Part shown: positions 44,814 through 51,921 of the stretch, one piece after another
Numbering within the stretch: the first letter of the stretch is position 1
How the letters are laid out: each line of letters begins with the position of its first letter
Notes under the pieces: model-generated
The model's input: the letters and a program-made list of their open reading frames with translations, nothing else
Database searches by the model: none
Told to the model about the DNA's origin: nothing
Assembly (NCBI RefSeq): GCF_028307215.1
Contig: NZ_JAQMHV010000002.1
Span: 1-64,000, forward strand
Direction of reading: 5' to 3'
Source of the DNA: Falsirhodobacter sp. 20TX0035
GTDB taxonomy: Bacteria > Pseudomonadota > Alphaproteobacteria > Rhodobacterales > Rhodobacteraceae
Length of the DNA: 64,000 nucleotides
Position numbers and translations under genes: made by a program

Positions 44814-45941
44814 ATGACCCACCCCATCCAGCCGCAGGACATCGACCTTCCCGCGTTCCTTGCCGAACTCCACCGCTGGGTGGCCATCGAAAGCCCCACC
44901 GCCGACCGCGACGCCGTCAACGCCATGGCCGACCACGTCCAGACCTACGCCCACTCCCGCGGCCTCCACGTCACCCGCCACCCCACGGACGCCCAGACCG
45001 GCGATCTCCTTGTCGCCCGCCTCGGCGACCCCGACCGCGCGGCCCGCGTCCTGATCCTCGCCCATCTCGACACCGTCCACCCGCGCGGCACCTTGGGCGG
45101 CCCCCTCCCGTGGCGGATGGAAGGCGACCGCCTCTTCGGCCCCGGCGTCTATGACATGAAGTCGGGCGCCCTCATGGCGATCGAGGCGCTGGCCCTCGCC
45201 CAAGGCCGCGCCGACGCCACCATCCTTTTCGTGCCGGACGAAGAAACCGGCACCCGCGCCACCCGCGCGATGATCGAGGATCACGCCCGCCACGCCCGCG
45301 CCGTCCTTGTCGTGGAACCCGCCCGCGAAGGCGGCAAGATCGTCACCGGCCGCCGCGGCTCGGCGCTTTACCGCATCTGCGTGAAGGGCCGCGCGGCCCA
45401 TTCAGGTACCCGTCCACAGGACGGGCGCAGCGCCATCCGCGCCGCCGCCCGGCTGGTGCTGGAGCTCGAAGCCCTGAACGATCCGGACCGCCGCATCGGC
45501 GTCAACGTGGGCGTCATCCGCGGCGGCACCACCCGCAACACCGTGCCGGCCGAATGCGTGCTCGACATCGACGTCCGCCTCCCCGACCTCGCCGCCCAGC
45601 ACGAGATCATCACCAAGATCGAGGGCCTGACCCCCATCGATCCCGACATCACCTATGACATCACGGGCGGCGTGTCCCGCCCCGCCTTCACCGCCGACGC
45701 GGGCAGCCTCGCCCTCTTCGATCGCGCGGCCCCCATCGCCGAAGCGATGGGCTACCCCCTTGTGGCCATGACCTCCGGCGGCGGCTCGGACGGCAACTTC
45801 ACCGCCGCCCTCGGCATCCCCACGCTCGACGGCCTCGGCCCCGACGGCGCGGACGCCCACACCACCAACGAGCACCTGTTCCCGTCCACGATCGCACCCA
45901 GGCTGGCCATGCTGGCCAACCTCCTGATTTCGCTCACGTAA
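44814..45941 (+). CDS. M20 family metallopeptidase (carboxypeptidase G2-like)
   Basis: A 375-residue cytoplasmic zinc peptidase. Metal and catalytic motifs: LILAHLDTVHPRGT, FGPGVYDMKSGALMAIEA, FVPDEETGT, and a late DAHTTNEHLFPST (last histidine). The dimerisation domain begins at GRRGSALYRICVKGRAAHSG. No signal peptide. Members cleave C-terminal glutamate, including folate or polyglutamate; the pairing with purU, a folate enzyme, makes a folyl-glutamate role possible but unproven. Confidence 0.88.
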   Translation: MTHPIQPQDIDLPAFLAELHRWVAIESPTADRDAVNAMADHVQTYAHSRGLHVTRHPTDAQTGDLLVARLGDPDRAARVLILAHLDTVHPRGTLGGPLPWRMEGDRLFGPGVYDMKSGALMAIEALALAQGRADATILFVPDEETGTRATRAMIEDHARHARAVLVVEPAREGGKIVTGRRGSALYRICVKGRAAHSGTRPQDGRSAIRAAARLVLELEALNDPDRRIGVNVGVIRGGTTRNTVPAECVLDIDVRLPDLAAQHEIITKIEGLTPIDPDITYDITGGVSRPAFTADAGSLALFDRAAPIAEAMGYPLVAMTSGGGSDGNFTAALGIPTLDGLGPDGADAHTTNEHLFPSTIAPRLAMLANLLISLT

Positions 45942-45984
45942 TCGAACGACAACGAATCCCAGACCTCCTGAACCAGGATCAGCT

Positions 45985-46019
45985 GGCCTCCGCCTCGAAG
46001 AAGGTCGAGGTGACAGGCC
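45985..46019. terminator. Two-part hairpin between peptidase and parB genes
   Basis: Outer GGCCT/AGGCC and inner CCTCGA/TCGAGG pairs, loop AGAAGG, in the 81-base convergent gap. No U-tract on either side, so it is a possible bidirectional terminator. Confidence 0.35.
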
Positions 46020-46022
46020 GGA

Positions 46023-47120
46023 CTACCGGGGCGGCGACAGCAGCCGCTCCAGCTCCCGCAGGGCCACATCCACCAGTTCCGCGTCCACCCGCTCCCCCTC
46101 AAAGCGGATGAACCAGCCCTTGGCGTCGCGCCCCGACCGCAACCGGAACCCGGCCGCCGCCGCAGCACTGCGCCCGGCCTGCGGCGCCCGGGTCCGCGGC
46201 CGCCCCCCGCGCGACGGGCGCGCGGGCGCGGGCCCCAGATCGGTCATCGCCTCCTCCAGCACGGCCAGCTCCTCCGCCGGCGTCTCGGGCGACCCGTCGG
46301 CCAGCGCGTCCCGCAGCCGCCCCTCATGCCCCTCGCGCAGGGCCCCCGCCAGCCGCAGCCCGTCCTTCTCGCGCAACGCATCGGGGAACAGCAGCATGTC
46401 CCCCAACTCCTCGAAGATCAGCGCAAAGGACCGGATCTTCGACCGCTTCCCCTTGGAGGCCACGGGGAACAGCGCGTCCACCGCCGCCTCCACGTTCGGA
46501 AACGCCCCCTGCTGCGCCGCGATCACCGCGATCCGCCCCCGCTCGAAATGCGACAGGCCCGCCCGGACCTCGTTCTCCTCCACCATGGCGGCAAAGGTGC
46601 CGCCCATAGCGTCCGGCTCCCGCACGATGGCGCGGATCGTGTCGTATTTCGCATCCCCCGTCAGCCCGCGCAGGTTCTGCACCGCCCGCAACCGCCGATA
46701 GCCGGACAAAAGCCCGAACCGCTCCCCCTGCCCCGTTCCCGTGCCGGGCAGCCGGAACACCTCCACCGGCAGACGCAACCCCTGCGCCGCGATGGACAGC
46801 TGCAACTCCTTCATGGATTCGGGGTCCAGCGCCATGCGGTCCCGCACGATGGCCTCCGCCTCCACCCGCTCCAGCGGGATCTCCAGCAGCACCAGCCCCC
46901 GCCCCTCCGCCTCGCGCAGACGCTCGGCATCGTTACGATCCCGTGCACTGGCCGCGCGGGCCTCCGCATCGCGCGGATCATGGGCCCGGGCCGTGTCCGC
47001 CGCCACCTGCGCGATCGGCGCCGCCATCACCCCACGGGGGGAGGTTTCGCGGCGAAACTCCACCTCCATCCGGGCCAGATCGTCGGCGCTCGGCGCCTCC
47101 AGCTTCATCCGTTTCGCCAT
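46023..47120 (-). CDS. parB: Plasmid partition protein ParB
   Basis: A 365-residue centromere-binding CTPase. The ParB/Srx N-terminal domain (about residues 80-175) has LLEIPLERVEAEAIVRDRM, SIAAQGLRLPVEVF and GERFGLLSGYRRLRAVQNL (the GxRR arginine patch). A helix-turn-helix region follows with MVEENEVRAGLSHFERGRIA. The tail is basic and alanine/arginine-rich before a short C-terminal dimer domain. Three bases after parA. One parS-like palindrome lies within its 5' coding end (47044-47058). Confidence 0.92.
   Translation of the reverse strand: MAKRMKLEAPSADDLARMEVEFRRETSPRGVMAAPIAQVAADTARAHDPRDAEARAASARDRNDAERLREAEGRGLVLLEIPLERVEAEAIVRDRMALDPESMKELQLSIAAQGLRLPVEVFRLPGTGTGQGERFGLLSGYRRLRAVQNLRGLTGDAKYDTIRAIVREPDAMGGTFAAMVEENEVRAGLSHFERGRIAVIAAQQGAFPNVEAAVDALFPVASKGKRSKIRSFALIFEELGDMLLFPDALREKDGLRLAGALREGHEGRLRDALADGSPETPAEELAVLEEAMTDLGPAPARPSRGGRPRTRAPQAGRSAAAAAGFRLRSGRDAKGWFIRFEGERVDAELVDVALRELERLLSPPR
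47044..47058. other. parS-like palindrome 1 (inside parB)
   Basis: GTTTCGCGGCGAAAC: 7-base arms GTTTCGC/GCGAAAC around one central base. It lies within the parB reading frame, encoding FRRET. One of four copies confined to 47.0-50.3 kb. Confidence 0.65.
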
Positions 47121-47123
47121 GGC

Positions 47124-48530
47124 TTACCCCTCCTTGCCCGCTGCCACTTCGGCCTCGGCCTCGGCCTCGGCCAGCTTCATGTCCCGCCACCAGGTGCCCA
47201 GGATGATCTCCTTCACCTCGGCCCAAGTCCGGTCGAACGTCTCGCGCCCCCGCACATAGGTGTCGCGGTTGAAGTTCTTGTAGTCCGCCTCGTAGATACC
47301 CGACACCTGCTCCCCGGCCTGCCCGACCATGGCCGTCATCTCCTGCCGGAAGGTGGTCATGAAATCCCCGAAATAGGCCTGCACCACGTTCGCCAGATCC
47401 GTCTGCTGCGCCGGATCGAACCGCGTGATCAGCGCCCGCACCGCGTCCCACTGGAACCCGATCTCCGGCAACCCCGCCTCCCGCCGCGCCCGGTTCTCCC
47501 CCTCCTCGATTGAGGCGAAGGTCGAATAGATCATGTCGAAGAACCGCCCCGTCGAATCGAACTCCAGGAACGAGGCACCGAGCGGAACCAGCAGAATGTC
47601 CGCCGCCGCCAAGGCGTTGATCGTCAAATACCCAAGCGCCGGCGGCGTATCCAGAAGCACGATGTCGTATTCGTCCAGGATCCCCGCCTCGGACAGCGCA
47701 TTGCCCAAGCTGTCCCACAAGGCCCAGCCCCGCAACTGCATCCGCCAGACAGGGATCTGGAACTCGGCCCAATAAAGGTTCAGCTGCGCGCCGATCAGGT
47801 CGATGTTCGGCCAGTGGGTTTCCTGGATCAGGTTTCGCGGCGAAACCTTCAGGGCCTCGGTCAGAGTCTCGTCCAAGGGGATGAGGGGCTGGCCCGCCGC
47901 TTCGCGCACCCGGTTCTCCTCCTGAACATGCAAGGCGAAGTCGCGGGCAAGGAGGGGGAAGGCCGTCTGCCATTCGTCGGCCACCGTGCCCCCCATGATG
48001 GAGGTCATGGAGCCCTGGCTGTCGAGGTCGATCACGAGGACGCGGTAGCCGTCGAGGGCGGCGGACATGGCAAGGTGGGCGCAGGTGGAGCTTTTGCCGA
48101 CGCCGCCCTTGAAGTTCGCGACGGCGAGGACTTTGGCCGGCAGGCCCTCGGGCCGCCAGGTCTTGTATTCACGCCAGCCGGCACCCTCCGTCGCGAAGTG
48201 GGCGCGAAGGGCAAGGACCTCTTCGAGGCTGAACCGCTTCGCGGGGCCTTCGCCGACACCTTGGGGCAGGGCCGGGTTGGCCTTGAGGACGCGGCGGAGG
48301 TGGCCCGCGGCGACGGGGATCAGGTACTTGCAGATCTCCCACGTGGAGAACTTGCGGAGGCGCTTCTTGCCATCGGGGGCGTAGCCGCGGCGGGCAAGAT
48401 CGTCCCGGCCGCGCATGGCGAAGGCGGCGGCCTTGGCGAAGCGGGCGGTGTCGATCGGTTCGGCCAAGCGGGCGGCGGCGGCGGCCGGGTCTATGCCGAA
48501 ATAGGGGGGGAGGTCGGGTTTGCCGCTCAT
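47124..48530 (-). CDS. parA: Plasmid partition ATPase ParA (type Ia, with N-terminal DNA-binding domain)
   Basis: A 468-residue Walker-type partition ATPase. The N-terminal part (about residues 58-110) has a MerR-like helix-turn-helix (KFSTWEICKYLIPVAAGHLR) typical of autoregulating type Ia ParA. Deviant Walker A is FKGGVGKSST (residues 140-149), then VLVIDLDSQGSMTS and IVLLDTPPALGYLTINAL. The C-terminal tail is acidic with AEAEAEAEV repeats. A parS-like palindrome is embedded at 47832-47846, and the base-composition strand bias flips within this gene. ATG at 48530 follows GAGGGACA, with a palindrome 50 bases upstream that is a likely ParA operator. Confidence 0.93.
   Translation of the reverse strand: MSGKPDLPPYFGIDPAAAAARLAEPIDTARFAKAAAFAMRGRDDLARRGYAPDGKKRLRKFSTWEICKYLIPVAAGHLRRVLKANPALPQGVGEGPAKRFSLEEVLALRAHFATEGAGWREYKTWRPEGLPAKVLAVANFKGGVGKSSTCAHLAMSAALDGYRVLVIDLDSQGSMTSIMGGTVADEWQTAFPLLARDFALHVQEENRVREAAGQPLIPLDETLTEALKVSPRNLIQETHWPNIDLIGAQLNLYWAEFQIPVWRMQLRGWALWDSLGNALSEAGILDEYDIVLLDTPPALGYLTINALAAADILLVPLGASFLEFDSTGRFFDMIYSTFASIEEGENRARREAGLPEIGFQWDAVRALITRFDPAQQTDLANVVQAYFGDFMTTFRQEMTAMVGQAGEQVSGIYEADYKNFNRDTYVRGRETFDRTWAEVKEIILGTWWRDMKLAEAEAEAEVAAGKEG
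47832..47846. other. parS-like palindrome 2 (inside parA)
   Basis: GTTTCGCGGCGAAAC, identical to copy 1 but read in a different codon frame (VSPRN), so the protein sequence does not explain its conservation. It coincides with the zone where GC skew changes sign. Confidence 0.65.
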
Positions 48531-48579
48531 CTACTTGTCCCTCATGTGCGCGGTTTGCGCTGATGTTGCCAAGTTCATC

Positions 48580-48595
48580 GCACATCTAGATGCGC
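48580..48595. promoter_or_regulatory. Candidate ParA operator palindrome
   Basis: GCACATCTAGATGCGC: perfect inner palindrome CATCTAGATG with matching GC ends, 50 bases upstream of the parA ATG. The position and symmetry fit an operator for autoregulation by the N-terminal DNA-binding domain of type Ia ParA. Confidence 0.45.
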
Positions 48596-48634
48596 TTGGG
48601 AATCACCTTGGGCTTCCTCTGTTGAAAATACGAA

Positions 48635-48649
48635 GTTTCGCAGCGAAAC
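48635..48649. other. parS-like palindrome 3 (upstream of parA)
   Basis: GTTTCGCAGCGAAAC, with A at the central position, 105 bases before the parA start and next to the AT-rich origin segment. Confidence 0.7.
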
Positions 48650-48732
48650 CGACAAAGCGTTTTGCGATTATTTGAGATCTTTAGAATCTTTAGGCCTGAG
48701 TATTTCATTTGCATCAGTAACTTACGGGACTT

Positions 48733-48821
48733 AGGGTGCCCCTTTACGGGGGAAAGGGTGCCTGAATACGGGATGAAGGGTCCCGGAATACGGGGGATGA
48801 GGTGCTGATTCTCGGGAAATG
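48733..48821 (+). repeat. Iteron array 1: four 22-23 bp direct repeats
   Basis: Copies begin at 48733, 48755, 48777 and 48800, each AGGGTGCCTGAATACGGG or a variant; the two middle copies are closest to each other. Head-to-tail without gaps, phase 22, 22, 23 bp. Probable Rep-binding sites next to the AT-rich segment. Confidence 0.75.
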
Positions 48822-48894
48822 GGCGGGGATTGGGGCGAAAGCGGGGTGTGGGAAGGGTGAAGGCGGGGTTTTGGGTGCGGGCGGCGGGGGGGGG

Positions 48895-49005
48895 TCCTGT
48901 AAATGGGTTCCTTTGAGGCGGGGGTGTAGGAGGGGGTATCCTGTAAACGGGTTCCTTTGGGAATGGGCTGGAACAGGGGGCGTCCTGTAGATGGGTGCCT
49001 TTGAA
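48895..49005 (+). repeat. Iteron array 2: three copies at exact 44-bp spacing
   Basis: TCCTGTAAATGGGTTCCTTT and variants start at 48895, 48939 and 48983. Spacing is 44 bp twice, that is two 22-bp periods. The CCTGTAAAYGGG core resembles CCTGAATACGGG of array 1, so both arrays probably bind the same initiator. The last copy ends about 55 bases before the rep ATG, suitable for autorepression. Confidence 0.78.
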
Positions 49006-49058
49006 GGTTCCCGGAGGGGCGTTGCGGGGAGGTACCCGAACACGTAGGCTTCACGGAA

Positions 49059-50300
49059 ATGACAGGTGGACGCGATTCGGACAAAAGGTCGGGTTGTGGT
49101 GGTGGAGGGTTGGGGTTGGACCGGACGATCGGGGACATTCCGCGGGAGCGTTTGAGCGGGGCGTTGCGGCGGGGGGCGGTGAAGAAGCATGTGGCGGCGA
49201 TCCATGTCTCGGGCAAGCTGACGCTGTTGCAGCGGCGGTTGTCCAACGTGCTGCTGCTGAACGCTTATGACACGCTGACGACGCAGGCGGTGCACCGGAT
49301 CGACGCGCGGACGCTGTGTTTGATGATCGGCTACAATTCGAACGACATGGACACGCTGAAGGCGTCCTTGCGCGGGCTGGCGGAAACGGTGGCCGAGTGG
49401 GACATGCTGGACGAGCAGGGGCGGCAGGAATGGGGGGTGTCGAGCCTGTTGTCCTATGCCAAGCTGAAGGGGGGCGTGTGCGAATACGCCTATTCGCCGG
49501 CGCTGGCGGAGAAGCTGCACGACCCGAAGGTGTTCGCGCTGATCAACCTGAACATCCAGCGGCGGTTCACGAGTGGGCACGCGCTGGCGCTGTACGAGAA
49601 CTGCTATCGCTTCGTGCGGACGGGCAGCACGGGGTGGTGGCCGCTGGACACGTTTCGCCGTCTGATGGGGGTGGCCGACAGCGAGTATTACGAGGTGTTC
49701 AAGCATCTGAACGCCAAGATCATCAAGCCGGCCGTGCTGGAGGTCAACCGCACGTCGAACATCATCGTGACGCCCGAGACGCGCAAGCTGGGCCGGACGG
49801 TGACGGACATCCGGTTCCGGATCGAGGAGAACCCGCACCTGGCGATCCTGGATCTGGACGACGGGGAAGGGGTGCGCCGGTCGGGCACCTATGAGCGGTT
49901 GCGAAAGATGGGCACCTCGGACCGCTTGGCACGGCAGTGGATCGCCGAGCATGGCGAGGTGCATGTGGACGGGCGGCTGGATTACGTGGCGGGGCAGGAA
50001 GGCGTGCGCGATCCGGTGCGCTATCTTTCCGCCGCGCTGAAAAACGGGTTCGGGGTGGCGCCCGAGGCGCCGGTGGCGGATCCCGAGGTGTCGGCCCGCG
50101 CGCGACGGTTGCGACGCATTCAGGAGCTGGTGGCCGCGCGCAGCCCCACGCAGCGCGACGCGGACAAGCGGCTGTTCCTGAGCCGCCTGTCCGGCGCGCC
50201 GCGCGATGATTTCGAGAAGCATGGCTGGATGAGCGCGCTGAACGCGCCCGCGATCCTGGCCTTCTGGGAGGATCTGCATCCGGGCGTGTTCGACGGCTGA
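49059..50300 (+). CDS. Replication initiator protein, Rep_3 superfamily
   Basis: About 413 residues. The conserved region KLTLLQRRLSNVLLLNAYD followed by MIGYNSNDMDTLKASLRGLA matches the N-terminal winged helix of Rep_3/RepB-type initiators, with a second winged-helix region around YYEVFKHLNAKIIKPAVLEV. It binds iterons to open the origin. ATG at 49059 has a poor ribosome site and leads into a glycine-rich stretch. An in-frame TTG at 49116 sits six bases behind a perfect GGAGGG and may be the true start. Divergent from parA, with the origin between them. Confidence 0.88.
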   Translation: MTGGRDSDKRSGCGGGGLGLDRTIGDIPRERLSGALRRGAVKKHVAAIHVSGKLTLLQRRLSNVLLLNAYDTLTTQAVHRIDARTLCLMIGYNSNDMDTLKASLRGLAETVAEWDMLDEQGRQEWGVSSLLSYAKLKGGVCEYAYSPALAEKLHDPKVFALINLNIQRRFTSGHALALYENCYRFVRTGSTGWWPLDTFRRLMGVADSEYYEVFKHLNAKIIKPAVLEVNRTSNIIVTPETRKLGRTVTDIRFRIEENPHLAILDLDDGEGVRRSGTYERLRKMGTSDRLARQWIAEHGEVHVDGRLDYVAGQEGVRDPVRYLSAALKNGFGVAPEAPVADPEVSARARRLRRIQELVAARSPTQRDADKRLFLSRLSGAPRDDFEKHGWMSALNAPAILAFWEDLHPGVFDG

Positions 50301-50303
50301 TCG

Positions 50304-50318
50304 GTTTCGCGGCGAAAC
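50304..50318. other. parS-like palindrome 4 (after rep)
   Basis: GTTTCGCGGCGAAAC, four bases after the rep stop codon. Same arms as the other three copies. The TTTTT a few bases later (50328) might let it double as a terminator. Confidence 0.65.
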
Positions 50319-50393
50319 CCGCGATGTTTTTGTGAGCCGGCGTCGGGGGTGACCGCCTGAAGGCGCGAGGCCGCCTTTAGGCCCACATGATTG

Positions 50394-51848
50394 TCAGTCG
50401 GGACGGCGGAGGCGACCGCGGAAGAGGCCGCGCTGGCTGAGGCTTTCGAAGATTTCGTCCGGACCGTCGGGATCGAGGATCTCATTGTCGGCCAGCCATT
50501 CTTCGAGGCCGTTAAGGTCGGGGATTTCATACGGGACGAGGGAGCGGCCGGGGCCGCGCAGCGCGTGGACGGCGGCGAGGAGGGAGCCCTTCGCGTCGAT
50601 CTCGTGCGTGACGTCTTCGGGGGTGCAGCCGAGATGTTCGGCCATCAGGCCGAGGCGCAGGGTGCGGATTTCGGCGGACATGGCGCCCGTCGGGTCCTGT
50701 GCGGCGTCCACCGCCACGTCGCATTCTGAATCGAGCCGCATGGAGCGGTTGTTGAAGTTCGACGAGCCGATGCGGAGCAGGCGGTCGTCGACGATCATGG
50801 TCTTGGCGTGGACGTAGATCGGGTTTTCGTTTGCGGTGACCGGGTGGAAGATGCCGAAGCGGCCGTGGGGGTCGTGCTTTTGCAGCGACTGGACAAGGCG
50901 GGCGCGGGCGGTGTCCATCGCCAGCGGTTCGAGCCAGCCGTCGGCGCGGACGGGGTTCACGATCACAACCTCGGGGCCGTTCGGTTCTTCGAGGCGGCGG
51001 GCGATGGCGGAGGCGATGCGGCGGGAGGCGAAATACTGGCTTTCGGCGTAGATGAAGTGCCGGGCGTTGGCGATCATGTCGAGATACAGGTTCTCGATTT
51101 CATAGACCGGGTCCTGATCGTCCATCTTGGGGCGGGAGCGGGCGACGGCGATGTCGACGTGGCGCAGCATGGGGCGGATGGCGTCGGGCCAAGTGGCGCG
51201 GCCGCCGGTGACGGGGGGCAGGGTTTCGCCGGTGGCGCGGCGCCAGCGGCGGCGGCACACGTCGGCGAGGACGGAGGCGGCCTTGCCGTCGCAGATGCTG
51301 GTCGCGTCGTGCCAAGGTTCCAGCTTGCGCCCCGAGGGGGTGACGCGGCCGGGCTGGTCATCGAGATGTTCGCGCGTGTCCCAGCGTTTCAGCGTCATGT
51401 CGATGCCGCCGCAGAAGGCGATGCAGTCGTCTATCACCAGAAGCTTTTGGTGGTGGGATCCGGTGGGCGGGTGGACGCCGTCCAGCCGCGCGGTGATGCG
51501 TTTGTGCGCCTTCCAGCGGGCGAGGTAGTAGGCGTTGTTGCCGCGCAGCCAGTTGCGCAGCATGCCGGAGTTCCACTGGAGCAGGCGGATCTGCAGTTCG
51601 GGCCGGCGGTCGGCGAGCCAGAGGATGAAATTGCCGAGTTTGGTGGGCGCGCCGTCCTGAAGGCCGGGGGAGCCGAGGCGGATGCGGGCGTCGAAGTCCC
51701 AGCCCACCATCATGATGCTATTTTCGGCCTGCTGCATGGCGGCGCGGGCGGCGTCGAAATAATCCGCCGCGTCCACGATCACCGAAAAGTTGTCCGCGTG
51801 GGCGATCTGCCAGCAGTTGCGGGAGGGTTGGAGGATATCCGGCATCAT
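50394..51848 (-). CDS. Phospholipase D family protein (PLD1/2-like)
   Basis: A 484-residue soluble protein with two HKD motifs: GSHHQKLLVIDDCIAFCGGI near residue 145 and VHAKTMIVDDRLLRIGSSNF near residue 345. Both HxK-x4-D are intact. N-terminal FDAARAAMQQAENSIMMVGW is the usual opening strand. It resembles single-chain phospholipases D more than cardiolipin synthases. Start taken at MMPD (51848); a TTG at 51905 is less likely. Ends 93 bases from rep, tail to tail. Confidence 0.88.
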   Translation of the reverse strand: MMPDILQPSRNCWQIAHADNFSVIVDAADYFDAARAAMQQAENSIMMVGWDFDARIRLGSPGLQDGAPTKLGNFILWLADRRPELQIRLLQWNSGMLRNWLRGNNAYYLARWKAHKRITARLDGVHPPTGSHHQKLLVIDDCIAFCGGIDMTLKRWDTREHLDDQPGRVTPSGRKLEPWHDATSICDGKAASVLADVCRRRWRRATGETLPPVTGGRATWPDAIRPMLRHVDIAVARSRPKMDDQDPVYEIENLYLDMIANARHFIYAESQYFASRRIASAIARRLEEPNGPEVVIVNPVRADGWLEPLAMDTARARLVQSLQKHDPHGRFGIFHPVTANENPIYVHAKTMIVDDRLLRIGSSNFNNRSMRLDSECDVAVDAAQDPTGAMSAEIRTLRLGLMAEHLGCTPEDVTHEIDAKGSLLAAVHALRGPGRSLVPYEIPDLNGLEEWLADNEILDPDGPDEIFESLSQRGLFRGRLRRPD

Positions 51849-51921
51849 GTTCCAGCGAAAAGGGGTCGCCACCCGAATGGGGGTTATCGGGCGGCGAGTC
51901 AACAAAAGGGGTGGGGCAGGG

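Larger units (their letters stand above)
48531..49058. other. Origin of replication region (oriV) of the replicon
   Basis: 528 bases between divergent parA and rep. In order: parA operator palindrome, parS-like copy, an AT-rich segment at about 48650-48730 (TTGCGATTATTTGAGATC), four tandem 22-bp repeats, a G-rich spacer, and three iteron copies at exact 44-bp spacing ahead of rep. AT-rich DNA plus iterons beside a Rep_3 initiator is the standard layout of an iteron-controlled theta origin. No perfect DnaA box was found. Confidence 0.8.

Noticed and set aside
46023-50300. repABC-type replicon
   Set aside because: parA-parB and the initiator are divergent, the initiator has Rep_3 features, iterons are present and no RepC-like gene follows parB.
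50304-50332. Rho-independent terminator of rep
   Set aside because: The palindrome is the same 15-mer as three non-terminator copies and the T run is 10 bases away; better explained as a parS-like site, dual use not excluded.
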